DNA of 64,000 bases from Venturia oleaginea (lineage: Eukaryota; Ascomycota; Dothideomycetes; Venturiales; Venturiaceae), in contig JABMLP010000015.1 in assembly GCA_013176395.1 (NCBI GenBank), positions 1,302,001 to 1,366,000 on the forward strand, written 5' to 3'. How positions within the stretch are numbered: the first letter of the stretch is position 1; each line of letters starts with the position of its first letter. Positions 1 through 10,822 of this stretch are shown piece after piece. The notes under the pieces are model-generated. The model made no database searches. It was not told where the DNA came from and worked only from the letters and a program-made list of their open reading frames with translations. The translations under genes and the position numbers were made by a program.

Positions 1-260
1 CCAAACAAAATCATATTGAGAACTACTCGGTTCGGCATCGACTTGCCTATCTGAGACGCAACTGCGCTATGATTGGTCAAATAACTAGCCAAGGGTAGCT
101 ATCTAGAAGCTAAGCGGTTTCAAGGCCGAGGCCGACGATATCGGCTATCAGGTCCATCTTTCCTTTTATCTCCATCTGAAACTCCTTCCTTCCTTTGAAA
201 CCTCCTTCATTTCGAATCTGTAAATACTGAGCATACAAACCTCCCCATTGCGACATCAAG

Positions 261-2689
261 ATGCCCCCCCCCTCCCTCTCTCTCACGACCTTCGCCTCCC
301 TCATCCTCGTAGCAGCCGCGCGCGATATCACCTTCCCACCCATCTCCCCACGATATGGCGCCCAACAATATCCAATCGTTGCCGCTCCACCTCCAGCGGG
401 TCAAATCATAGGGGATGGACCGTTGGGTATGATGGGATATGGATTGACCACTTTTGCGAATTTACCCTATGTTTTCTGTCTGAGCGAGATGGCCAATCAG
501 GACGTGGAGAAGTTTGATGTTGCGTTTTTGGGGGCGGGTTTTGATACGGTGAGTTTTTCTGAGTTTCTTAGGTCTTGAGAGGGGACTGGGTACGATTTTC
601 TGGGATCTGGAAAGAGAAATTGTGGCATCGGTGGAGGAGTTTGTGAAGAGGGGTGTGAGAGGTTGAGATCCAAGGTCGGCTTGGACGATTTGTTGGAGTC
701 TCGATCGCTGGAGCTTGCTCTCGATCACTTGATGTCAGGCAACCAATGGTAAGATGATTGTTCGATTAAATCGTCTCGGAATTCGCTCCTGTCGCTGGTT
801 GGCGACGCTGCGTTTCGGATGGTCATGGTTGTTATGGGACAATAAGTGGCATGACGGGAATACCTTACCATACGAATGCATAGAGAAGGGCATATTTTCG
901 ATTTGATATGAATTGTTCTAACAGCTATGTACAGGCAACAACGGGGAGACCAGGAGCTCGATTTGGCCCAGGGGGTATCAGACTCGGCTCGCGTAGAATA
1001 CATCCTGGTGGTTACAGCGTTTACACCGGTAAGTTCAAGCAAGCAACTTCTGTACCACCTCGATCTCTCGAACATGAATGAAGCAAAGCTCACGGACACG
1101 GTTCCGGCAGCACTGGGATTCATCGGGGATGCGAAGAGATATTTCAAATCAGAGGATGGATGCATATGGCTGCTGCATATGGCTGCTGCTGTGTTACCCA
1201 GTGCCATTTGTGCCCAGTCGGTGAGAAGTCGACTCATGAAATCGGAAAAGTCGATGCAAAATCGATCCACGTCGATTTGGCTTGACAAAGGGTTTTCGAG
1301 GTTTTCGCATCCTCGCTAACGACTATCGACAGGAAGAAATTCATTCGCTGAATGGGCAAAGGTAGTGGACTGTGGAGATGTACCTCTGACATTGCTAGTT
1401 TGTGATACTTTAAAAACCGAGGCAAGCGCAATAAACGTTAACAATGTCCAGGATAACACCATGGCTTTGAGGCAACTGGATGAGGCACATAAGGTATGTT
1501 TCGGAAATGAATTTCTATCCGACCTGGCCAAAGCAATAAGCTCAAGCCATCTTGTGTGACGCTAGGGTTGGATTGGTCTGAGCTTGTCTTCGAGAAAATT
1601 GTGATAACATGGGTACCACCAGATCATATCACATCGTTCGGCCAATTCGTCCGAGTACAGCACGCCCAGAATCATCACGCTCGGCGGTGACCATACAACA
1701 ACGCTCTCGGCTCTGCGGTCTACTTTCACGCATTGGGGCCCTGTCAGCGTTATCCATTTTGATTCTCACATCGGTATGTTCAGTCCCTGGAGGGAAGGTA
1801 GCATGAGCTGATGATGTATTGAAAAGATACGTGGGACCCTGCAGTTATAGGTGAGTAATCTGTATGCTTTGAAATGAGCAGGCTCTTGCTGACCAAATCG
1901 AAGGTGGTGGAATCTCCCATTACGCGTGAGCTGATCTCCCAGTCGTGGCCCGAACACTCAGGCTAATCAAGATAGGGGCGTCAACCATGGCACGTTCCTA
2001 CATATTGCCCATGAAGAGGGGCTGATCCGAAACACATCTATGCATGCCGGCATTCGAGCTCCATTGATCCGAAAAAAGGGTGACCTCCGCAATGACATTC
2101 GGTGTGGTTTCGACATCGTGCGAGCTCGAGATATCGACCGGATTGGAATAGATGGTGTGATCCGTAAGCTTAAAGAGCGTGTCGCTGGCACCAAGGTCTA
2201 CATCTCTGTAGATATCGATGTTTTAGACCCAGCTTTCGCGCCAGGTACGTGCTCCGTCTTGCATATTATCGAGAGAGAAAATCGACTGTGACATTTAACG
2301 CCTAAGAAGGAATGTGCCATATCATACAAGCCGGATAAACACTTCCCCTGAGGCTCTGCTGGCAAAATTCTTTCTGACATCGGTGGTGTGCCTTGCTAAC
2401 TCGTGCATTCTCTAGCTACGGGCACCTCCGAAGTGGGAGGATGGACGACACGTGAATTGCTCTCGATCCTTGACGGCCTCGAAGGTATCAAGGTTATCGG
2501 TGCAGATGTTGGTAGGACAACAATTTCTGTTGAGAATGATGAGGACTTCGCTAACCCTCAACAGTGGAGGTTGCCCCCATTTACGATAATCCTGGGGAGA
2601 CGACAGTTTTAGCCGCTGCTGAGGTGGCATACTCGTTATTAACGTTGATGGTCGAGAGGCCAGTGAAGAGCAACAAGCATAGCACGTAG
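261..2689 (+). CDS. Agmatinase / ureohydrolase-family protein, 9 exons
   Basis: Ureohydrolase (arginase/agmatinase fold, binuclear Mn) predicted to hydrolyse a guanidino compound such as agmatine to an amine plus urea. Proposed exons: 261-548, 935-1028, 1333-1493, 1623-1773, 1827-1850, 1904-1925, 1976-2244, 2416-2511 and 2565-2689. They sum to 1230 nt (409 aa) with every junction in phase. Family motifs appear in order: FLGAGFDT near the start, RPGARFGPGGIR, VDCGDVPLT, LGGDHTTTLSALRS, HFDSHIDTWDP, HYAGVNHGTFLH and SVDIDVLDPAFAPATGTSE. The His and Asp metal ligands sit in GGDH, DSHID and DIDVLDP. The first ~20 residues are hydrophobic and look like a signal peptide, so the protein may be secreted or vacuolar. 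Family membership is near certain; the exact substrate is inference. Two consecutive exons are only 24 and 22 nt long. Confidence 0.9.
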
Positions 2690-3129
2690 TACTGTGCTAC
2701 GTGTCGATGATAGGTACCACGAGGTGAGACGAATATTAGAATGTACATATACACGACAGGCCCAAAGAATGGCATTGAGGAAGCGATTCGATATTAGAAA
2801 AAGTGTGATACTTGAATGCTGTTTCTTCGCCACGACGCTGGCATTGAATGTGATAAAGATCTAGACTATGGATTACATGATTGAATTGAGTAATGTGATG
2901 GCGGAGCGTTTTATTGGACGGAGCTATGGGGGTTAATGCTCGTGGTGATTTGATGTTGGTGTTCGTGTTAGAAGTCGGTCGTGAAAAGACGGAACCCTTG
3001 AATTGCGCAACCCGTATAATACCGCGCCAATAAACTTCGACTTAATTTGTTTTATCATCAACCTCATCGATCCAACAGTACAAACATTAATCCTTCATCG
3101 CCACACTTACATCTTCAATCATATTTAAC
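2690..3129. other. Intergenic, promoter of the MAPR gene
   Basis: This 440-bp gap lies between two genes on the same strand. It should hold the agmatinase 3' end and the promoter of the next gene. A short AT-rich stretch (tataat-like, near 3015) precedes the start codon at 3130. I see no repeat or additional gene. Confidence 0.4.
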
Positions 3130-3803
3130 ATGACTGGAACAGAATCTGAAGAGCACAAGAAGGGCTCCTTCGCCCCCAAACAGCCAGTCGACCTTGCCCC
3201 GCCAAAGGACGACCCAATAACTCTAGATTATCTCAAAAAGTGCGACGGTAAGTCGTAGAACGTGCACATGTAATCCCCGAAACTGAATTTCAGTGACTCT
3301 AATACGTGCTCTAGGACAGCATGAAGGTTATCCGACGTTGGTCGCAATCAAAGTATGTATATTCATAGGATCCAGCCTGTTGTTACACATACCGCAACAA
3401 CGGAAACACCCTGTCTAGTCCCTCCAAGAAACCCAGAGTTGTACTAACAGAATTCTCCGCATCAGGGTACTGTTTTCGACGTCACTGGGAATGCAGCTTA
3501 TGCTCCAGGAAAGAGCTATCATGGTAGGTTCACCTTCCAGCAGCAAAATGAAATAGCGTCCGCGGAGCCTGACGGAGCTCCGAATTACTGTCGTGACCAT
3601 GCGCTGATGAGTTGTACCTAGTCTTTACGGGCAAGGAGCCTAATCGAGCTTTGGGCTTATCCTCCCTCAAGCTAGAGGACTGCATACCAAAATGTGACGA
3701 TTTGGACGAGACGGCGTCCAAGACCTTGAATGACTGGTACACCTTCTTCAGCAAGCGATACAATGTCATTGGCAAAATCGCCGCTGCTGAACCGAGCTTG
3801 TAG
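3130..3803 (+). CDS. Cytochrome b5-like heme/steroid-binding protein (MAPR/Dap1 type)
   Basis: Four exons (3130-3247, 3315-3352, 3466-3523, 3622-3803) sum to 396 nt, 131 aa. The product carries a cytochrome-b5-like heme/steroid-binding domain of the membrane-associated progesterone receptor (MAPR) family. The family signature is visible as GTVFDVTGNAAYAPGKSYH, followed by VFTGKEPNRALGLSSL. In yeast and mammals such proteins (Dap1, PGRMC1) bind heme and support cytochrome P450 enzymes, including CYP51. The N terminus is hydrophilic and I see no membrane anchor, unlike classic Dap1, so this looks like a short soluble paralogue. The start was chosen as the first ATG that leads into the domain after a leader rich in Lys and Pro. 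The partner is unknown. Confidence 0.85.
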
Positions 3804-4494
3804 GAGGAAGTTCTGCAACCGAAGTCATGAAGAGCAAAGGACCGTGTTGGTTGACAAAGTCATACCCACACCGGTTGTCATGCATGGATGTTGATCTCAG
3901 ATCATGGTTACTAGCCTAAAACAACCCCCACATTTCAAATATCGAAAAACTTGTCACAGAAAGTTACACTTAGTGCGTCGAACTCGTGGACGACAACTCA
4001 CGGCATTTTCATAGAGCAGGGATGCAGATCATATTACATTTTCATTAAGAGCTAACGTTCCCAGAACGACAACTTCTCCGAGGCTAATACCCCGTATCCA
4101 GATCTAGTCAACGACCAGACAACCCTCCAACCTTGGAGACAAGGCCGTAGCCGGGTATATACGTAAAAGCTGCAGCAACAGCGATGCCACCAAACGACGA
4201 ACAAATCCGAAATGCTCATGACCCGGCAATTTTTTACCCCATCGCCATGCCGGACCAAAGCCATGTTATAACTCCAACAGTTAACGAGAGATAAGAAGGA
4301 ATGAGATACAAAGAATGGTCGACCGCAAACTCCCACAAAGATCGCAAAGATCGCCTAGAAGCAATCTGCCCTCCCCGTGCATTGAGATCGATCCGTGCCT
4401 CCCAAAACTTTACCACTCCAATTAATACCCAAGAACACGTAATCACCACCTTCTCCGCCTGAACAATCCCAGCTCTTGAGAAAACCCCTGATGC

Positions 4495-4731
4495 TCACGC
4501 TCTAGTCCCATTCCTATCACACCCACCAGAATTGTTGCCCAGGTGGTCCAATCGTGGTAATCCCGCACTAACACAATCCGGGCAATTTTCATAGGGGAGA
4601 TCGAATTCGCGCTCGATAGTATAGACACCGAAGCATCTGTGATTTTGGCTGTTGCGGGCGAAATGGCAGTGTTTCCAGATGCGGAGTAGTGCGTGTGTGC
4701 ACGCGTAGGTGAGCCCCTCATACTGGCACAT
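4495..4731 (-). CDS. Small Cys-rich hypothetical protein (78 aa)
   Basis: Intact 78-codon frame starting at ATG 4731. It begins MCQYEGLTYACTH and contains further Cys/His spaced as CHFARN, HRCFGV and ENCPDC. This layout (Met-Cys near the start, C-x-H or C-x2-C pairs, and a Pro-Cys-x2-Cys pair about 50 residues in) is common in small fungal proteins of unknown function that probably bind zinc. I do not recognise a named family. No intron is needed. The frame sits alone in a gene-poor region. It could be chance, but regular Cys pairs are unusual for a random frame. Confidence 0.4.
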   Translation of the reverse strand: MCQYEGLTYACTHALLRIWKHCHFARNSQNHRCFGVYTIEREFDLPYENCPDCVSAGLPRLDHLGNNSGGCDRNGTRA

Positions 4732-5822
4732 GATGGATGAGATATTGGAGTGAGGCTAGATAGTTGTCACTCAGCTCAACCTCATGAAATGGGCTTTGTG
4801 ATGATTGGTACTTAATTATGGTGGTGACGGACTGGTGGCGAGGCTGGCGATGTCGGAGGTGAAAGGCTGATGGTAAGAGTAGTAAAGATGGTGCGATGTG
4901 AATGAAAAAACGGAGCGGGAACGATGAGAGAGGATAAATTATAGTAAAGACTCCAGATTTTTGCTATTTGATGATAGAGAGGAAGGCTTGAAATGAAGAG
5001 AAGACTCGACAGCCTCCATCGCAGCCATATTTATACTTCCCTCACCTCCTCAACCCCAACTTCTCTCCATAGCAGTGATAGACAGGCATGGCATAGACAC
5101 GTCCGTGTCCCCATACTCCGTGGAGTACCCCCGCGGTGGTAGAGGCTCCGCGACCAATACAAATCGTTCTTCAAGTCGAATATCTAATCGGAATTTTGCC
5201 CCTTCTCGTTTATATGTCCGGATGAGCACCGCATGTGCTGTGTTGTCGAGCAAGAGATGTTGGAAAGCGCTATCCCACCCACTAAATTAATACCGGAATT
5301 CATATCTAATTCATGGCAAACAGGCTTCCCAATATCGGGATACAACATAAGTAACCAGTCCACCAACCACCACGAGAAGAAAACCAATACAACAGCGCCA
5401 TCAGTGATGGACGGCCCGTTGCTGAAGGGATTTCGAGATGGATTCATCGTAGTCAACATTCCATATACCAATGACATCCTTACAGCTTCGCGATATCCCT
5501 GTCAGTCTTAACCTGCAGAGTGGATCGTGCCAGTATCTTGTCAGTGCGACATGAGCGGAAAATTGTCTTCTCGAGGTGTACAGACGACGTGGGGTATAGG
5601 AGATAAGGAAAAGACTGAAATAAAAGTGTCGAACCTTGTTGTGATCTATCACATCCTTTGAACACAAGCCAGTGAGTTGTGACCAAGATGGCCAGGCCAA
5701 AGTCGCACAACTGCTGAAGGCAAGGATAACTGGTATGCGGTTTCTGCTTTATAAACAAGATGCACCTTCCCTTGAGGATTGTAGCGGTAAGATATGCGAT
5801 GGCTTGAGTGGCGTTAAAAAAT

Positions 5823-5993
5823 TACATAGCCGCGGGGTGAAAGTGTTTTTAACCGTAAACTTTTAAGAATTTAGCTGAAACAGTAGATTTATAGAAACTT
5901 ACGGTTGTATTTTTTTGCAACCGTAAAGTTGCGGTTATTCTACCGTTTCAGAAAAGTTTACGGCTTAAAAACACCCTAGCCCACAGCTATGTA
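5823..5993. mobile_element. MITE-like foldback element with TA target duplication
   Basis: Element 5825-5991 (167 bp) is flanked on both sides by TA (5823-5824 and 5992-5993). Its ends are imperfect inverted repeats of roughly 55 bp. The left end starts CATAGCCGCGGGG and the right end, read on the other strand, starts CATAGCTGTGGG. Both arms share GTGTTTTTAA, CCGTAAACTTTT and CTGAAAC. A second, inner palindrome (cttacggttg / caaccgtaaag) lies in the centre. There is no coding capacity. TA duplication plus terminal inverted repeats points to a non-autonomous Tc1/mariner-type MITE. The ends do not match the Tc1 element at 30938-32219. Confidence 0.75.
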
Positions 5994-6334
5994 TGCTTCT
6001 CGCCTCGGTTCCGGAGCATTTCTCGACGTGCAATGTGTCAAGATGAGGGGAATGTGGTAAATTTCATGATTTGGAGCAACATGCCTTGTATAACAACGAT
6101 ATGGTCTGATTTTCCAATGGCCTTTCGTACATGAAGAACCATCAACCGGGTCAAATTTGATAATCTGCATGCTTATCAAGATTCGGTAGCTAGTCTGTCA
6201 CGATTCCAACGAGGCAACGCAATGGGTGTTCCCATTGGAACCGGCCGATTCGCACTGGTCGGAAGGTAGGACAACGTGTAAAGTGATTAAGCTGATTTGC
6301 TAATCTTGTGAACGACAGATTATGCTAAACCACT

Positions 6335-8572
6335 TTACTTTTTCCTGCTTTCTCTTCGTGCGTTTCGTTTCCTGGCAATAATCCGCGTCCGATTCGCAAG
6401 TTTTTCGGTCGCTGTAGGATTTCCAGTTCCATCCGAAGTTGTGTCTTTCTTGCCAGCTTTTCGTTTCTTTGGGTCAGCAGAGCCCTTGGATTTTGAGTCC
6501 ACAGCTTTAATCGTCTTTCCTGTATCATTCTCGCTATCCGTAGGAGCTTTAGCGCGTTCTCGTGACTTAACTTGTAGCTCATTCCTTCGAGTCACGACCT
6601 GAGCGTTCTCGATAGCGAATTCCACAATGAGACGCTTTTTCCGCTCTTGCAAGTCCTCTTTGCTAGGCTTCTTTCCTTTCTTCTCAGTCTCGGCAGCTTG
6701 ATAACCAAGGGAGTGGCCATTGAGCCAACGCAAGCCCATAAGAGCAGATCTGTGAGTGGCGTACTCGATGAAACCGTATCCTCGACTCCGACCAGCACCC
6801 TCCTGCACTTTGGTGCCCTCTCGGCCTTCGAAAACAATCGTCGCTTGTGACACGATTCCTTTACCCTTGGCTTTTCGTAGCCGTTCAGCCTCCTTCATCT
6901 CATCTCCACCACGAGCAAGCTCCTCCTTCGATAGACGTTCTCTCTTGCCTTCCTTGACATCCGTGGCGAAGCCTACAACAGCTTCACGGGCAAGAGCTTT
7001 GAGGTCCTTGGATGTGATTGTTCGGGGGATGTTTCGGACCGAAAGTCTCACAAGACTGATGTGCAGAGACGGGTTACTTTCGATCAAAGCTTTTCTCTGC
7101 TTCGCACTAGCCTCCCTCATCGCGATTTCTGAGGGGGACAATTTCTCGTAAAGTGGCGTGTTCGATGCGATAGTACCCTCATTGAGTAAATAGAGTCTTC
7201 GCTTATCCTTGTCTCGTACATTTCGATGGGCGACGCCCTCCGCTGTCAGACGAGATGCCTCACCCTTTTCAACGGCGCGTGTGACGATCAAAACGCGACC
7301 GTTCAAAGTAAATCTTCCAGACGGATCGCCAAGTTCGTTCTGCAGCACGGTGTGACCAAAGTTATCGGCCACGTCTTTCTTGCCTTTTCCGGGAGGTGCT
7401 CGTATAGCAGCTCGGGGAGCTTCTTTCAGGCAGCCGTCAGCGTCTTCGACTTTGTAGAAGCACACAAAACCAGTGCCCCGCGGCCGTTCTGTGCCATGGT
7501 CAAGAACAATCCTGGCATAGCGCACCGCTCCGAAGTCCTCGAAGTGTTCTTTGAGTTCTTCATCGGTGCAAGTAAATGGTAGATTTCGAATGAACAATGT
7601 CGACTCATTCGTTGTGGTCCGCGGCTTCATCGCCCGTTCTCCCTCCTCTTCATCGTTGTCGTCCTCCGAGAGATCTTCCTCATCCTGCCCATCATCGTCC
7701 TCATCCTCGTCCTCGTCCTCGTCCTCGGATGCTCTGGTATTGTCACCTAATGGATAGACATGACCATCTTCATCGTCCGCTTGAGTGCCATTATCTTCGC
7801 GTATAGCCTCTTTCTCTAGCCGCTCGGCTTCTTCCTTGACAACCTCATCCTTTTGGCCGCTCTGCCAAGTATCCTTGTCCACAGCCCAATCCACAGCCAA
7901 TGTTCGCCCTTCAATGGTCTTACCGTTTATTCCCTCCATGGCGTTCTCCGCATTCTTCTTCCCTCTCATAACCACGATTGCGAATCCCATCATGGTGCCT
8001 TTCGCGTTCTTCGGCACGACGCAATGCTTGATTTTGCCATAACTTCTGAACAACAGAGTCAACTTGTCCGGCGTATCGATCGTCCACGGGAGATTTCGAA
8101 CAATGAGTTTGGGTGCCTGTTGCTCGCCAGCAGCGGCCTCTCGTCGTTCTTTTGCTGCGCTCGCTGGTTTCTCGCCGGGGGTTCCATCTTCGGTTCGCTG
8201 TCGAGCCTCGGCCAATTCAACTCTTATCTTGCTACCATGCAGCAATGAGCCATGGAACTCCTCCAGGGCTCGCTGAGCATCTTCGGCGTCTGCGAAACTG
8301 ACGAAGCCGTATCCTTTGCATTCTTTGGTAGCAGCATCCGTAACGACGACGGCGTGTTTTACAGGTAACGACTGAGAAAAGTGCTGTGTGAGGTCTTCGG
8401 TGGTCGTCTGGCGAGGCAATTGGCGTACGAAGAGTTGTCTCTTATGTTGCTTTGCGTCTTTGGAGGCTGCTGCGTCGTTCTTGGAGTGAGATAGAGTTGA
8501 TTCTTCAGCGACCGCGGTGACCTGCTCTGCGCCTTCGTCTGAGAGTTTTTGTCTTTTTCTTCGGGGAGCCAT
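6335..8572 (-). CDS. NOP4: Nop4-like nucleolar RNA-binding protein with four RRMs
   Basis: Single-exon gene, 745 aa. It contains four RNA-recognition motifs: RRM1 near residues 46-125 (RNP2 LFVRQLP, RNP1 KGYGFVSF), RRM2 near 155-235 (LIVRNLPW), RRM3 near 320-430 (LFIRNLPF, GTGFVCF) and RRM4 near 505-640 (VRNIPRTI, RGYGFIEY). A long acidic Asp/Glu run separates RRM2 and RRM3, and the C terminus is rich in Lys and Arg. This architecture is that of yeast Nop4/Nop77 and human RBM28, nucleolar factors needed for 60S subunit assembly and 27S pre-rRNA processing. The start was chosen at MAPRRKRQKL (8572) because this basic leader is typical. The frame runs 34 codons further upstream, but that sequence is not family-like. 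It is divergent from the FMN enzyme at 9173. Confidence 0.88.
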   Translation of the reverse strand: MAPRRKRQKLSDEGAEQVTAVAEESTLSHSKNDAAASKDAKQHKRQLFVRQLPRQTTTEDLTQHFSQSLPVKHAVVVTDAATKECKGYGFVSFADAEDAQRALEEFHGSLLHGSKIRVELAEARQRTEDGTPGEKPASAAKERREAAAGEQQAPKLIVRNLPWTIDTPDKLTLLFRSYGKIKHCVVPKNAKGTMMGFAIVVMRGKKNAENAMEGINGKTIEGRTLAVDWAVDKDTWQSGQKDEVVKEEAERLEKEAIREDNGTQADDEDGHVYPLGDNTRASEDEDEDEDEDDDGQDEEDLSEDDNDEEEGERAMKPRTTTNESTLFIRNLPFTCTDEELKEHFEDFGAVRYARIVLDHGTERPRGTGFVCFYKVEDADGCLKEAPRAAIRAPPGKGKKDVADNFGHTVLQNELGDPSGRFTLNGRVLIVTRAVEKGEASRLTAEGVAHRNVRDKDKRRLYLLNEGTIASNTPLYEKLSPSEIAMREASAKQRKALIESNPSLHISLVRLSVRNIPRTITSKDLKALAREAVVGFATDVKEGKRERLSKEELARGGDEMKEAERLRKAKGKGIVSQATIVFEGREGTKVQEGAGRSRGYGFIEYATHRSALMGLRWLNGHSLGYQAAETEKKGKKPSKEDLQERKKRLIVEFAIENAQVVTRRNELQVKSRERAKAPTDSENDTGKTIKAVDSKSKGSADPKKRKAGKKDTTSDGTGNPTATEKLANRTRIIARKRNARRESRKK

Positions 8573-9172
8573 AATCCAGAACAAGTAATAGCAGAAGCCG
8601 TAGGGAGTTTGCGAGTAGGTGATGGTCGTCAATATCCCAGAAAAAAAAAGTTCGGTGGAGTCCAACGGCTCCACAGTTTTCGCTCATATACACACGTGAT
8701 CGTAATTCAGGGTTCAGTTAGCGTTCGGCCTGGTAGGCTCGAGTAAGCTGTATATGGATTCATTACTTCCATTCACGTATCCGTCCTGTCTATAGATGGA
8801 GTGATACGTATGAGTATATACTCGATGGCTGTCTCTGATTTAAGATGGACATCGATAATCCTGGAAAGAAGATCATGGAAAGGCACAACGCGAGATGTCT
8901 ATAATTAACTGTCTGTCTGTCTGTGTCCCATGGCATATTGGGAGAGAAATTATAGCTCATAGAGAGCTTTTAACCATCCCTTTGAACGAGCTATGATAAA
9001 AAATTGCGATGTACTTGATAGAGCCCGGTCGAAAGGGGTAACCAGCCAAGCCCTCGGCTATTCTATCCTAATGATCACGAGGGAGCGACATGGAAGGACA
9101 TTGAGCCCATATTACATCAGACACTTTGCTGCTTTCATGCTTCGTCCCCTATCAAACCTATACATCACGAAA
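8573..9172. promoter_or_regulatory. Divergent intergenic region NOP4 / FMN oxidase
   Basis: A 600-bp gap between divergently transcribed genes, so it should carry both promoters. A short gtct microsatellite lies near 8912-8926. No conserved binding site is evident by eye. Confidence 0.35.
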
Positions 9173-10550
9173 ATGAATGACCCGAAAAGCTCCCAAACTC
9201 TGTCTCAACCATACACAACACCGGACCCCAACGCATACACAAACTATCAACGCGAAATCTACAGCAGCTTTCGCGCCCCCAAATTCTCAACAAAACCAGG
9301 TGAATGGGAAAAAGCAGCAAGATCAAAGATTCCAGAGCCGAATTTCCTCTACGTCTTCGGCTCCGCCAGCACAGGAAGAACCTACAAGTCGAACCTGGAA
9401 GCGTTCAATCGATATAGATTGCGACCACGCATGCTTGTGAACGCGACGAGACGAGATATCACTACCACCTTATTCGGACGAGAATACGATAGTCCCGTTC
9501 TTGTGGCACCGATTGGCGTGCAATCAATTTTACACGATGACGGAGAAGAAGCTACAGCTCGCGCTTGCCGAGATTTGAACGTGCCGATGATTCTTTCAAC
9601 AGCGGCAACGAGAACGATTGAACAAGTTTCAGCGGCAAATGGTTCAGGTCCGCGATGGTACCAGCTTTACTGGCCGAGACCGCAATATGAAGAAGTTACT
9701 ATCAGTCTCCTGAACCGGGCGCAGAACAATGGATTCGACGTCTTAGTCGTGACGCTAGACACCTTCACACTCGCTTGGAGGCCACAAGATCTCGATAACG
9801 CCTACTTGCCATTCATCTGGGGCCAAGGTTGTGAAATCGGTCTTTCCGATCCAGTTTTCAACCGCATGTACGGCGAACAACAAGCTAACGATACAAGGAC
9901 TCTGGGCCAGAAATTGACAGAAGCCCGGGACATTTTGACAAGACCAGGTTCACTACCTACTACACTCAAAATCGCGGCCAATGTTGCGAAAATCAAGAAG
10001 AGTCAGGCCTGGCTTGACGTGATGAACTCGGGAACGTATAGAGAATGGAAACACCTGGAAATCTTGAAGAAACATTGGAAGAGACCGATAGTCCTCAAGG
10101 GCATCCAGACCGTTGAGGACGCGCAAAAGGCAGCACGGTATGGAATCGACGGTATCGTGATCTCCAATCACGGAGGTAAGCCAATACCTTTCACTCGTTA
10201 CGAATACCGCTGACAATGTCACAGGTAGGCAACTCGATGGCGCCATCGCATCTCTAGACGCTCTCGCCGAAATTGCAGCAGACGCAACAGTCAAAGGCTC
10301 AGGAATGGCCCTACTATTCGACTCGGGTATTCGGACTGGTAGCGACATCCTGAAAGCACTCGCGCTTGGAGCGAACGCAGTCCTTGTCGGTAGGCCTTAC
10401 GCATATGGTCTTGCGATGGGGGGTGAGGAAGGAGTGAAGCATGTGTTGAAGTGTCTGCTGGCGGACATGGATAACATGCTTGCGAATCTGGGGAAGAGAA
10501 GTCTGGCCGAGCTCAGCCCCGATGATTTGCGAACCTATGAAAAGCTGTAA
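9173..10550 (+). CDS. FMN-dependent alpha-hydroxy acid oxidase, lactate 2-monooxygenase-like
   Basis: Two exons (9173-10175, 10225-10550), 1329 nt, 442 aa. The product belongs to the FMN-dependent alpha-hydroxy-acid dehydrogenase family. Visible family landmarks are the N-terminal FMN-site strand SPVLVAPIGVQS, the phosphate/flavin segment RWYQLYWP, the catalytic His-containing motif SNHGG+RQLDGA split by the intron, and DSGIRTGSDILKALALGA near the C terminus. The segment WRPQDLDNAYLPF and the length resemble lactate 2-monooxygenase, which turns L-lactate into acetate and CO2. Glycolate or L-lactate oxidase cannot be excluded. There is no transit peptide or cytochrome b5 domain, so it is not flavocytochrome b2. 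The start at 9173 was chosen because the frame further upstream has no family character. Confidence 0.85.
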
Positions 10551-10822
10551 ATGTCGAATACAGAGTCTGATGAAAATCCATACAACGAAAGTCAATTTGC
10601 ACATTCATTGCCCGAGGCAATATTTCTCCCGGCTTAAAAAAAGAGTGCAGTGCGAAATGACTGTACTCAAGACAGTATGTTCAATCATCCTCCAACTTCA
10701 CCTTGCTATCATCCGTTACACCATGATATCCAGGAGAGGCTCGACATTGCCCAGAGACAGCAGAGCAATTAAAGTTTATGAGGAAGAACTGCAGCAAGTA
10801 CCGAAGAGAGTGCCTGAGACCA

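Larger units (their letters stand above)
3804..6334. other. Gene-poor stretch between MAPR gene and NOP4
   Basis: This 2.5-kb stretch holds one small candidate ORF on the minus strand (4495-4731) and one foldback element (5823-5993), both listed separately. The remainder shows only short overlapping frames with no recognisable domain. Confidence 0.4.

Noticed and set aside
725..1288. 187-codon minus-strand open frame over agmatinase introns and exons
   Set aside because: No domain, and the plus strand has a complete in-phase agmatinase model across the same bases.
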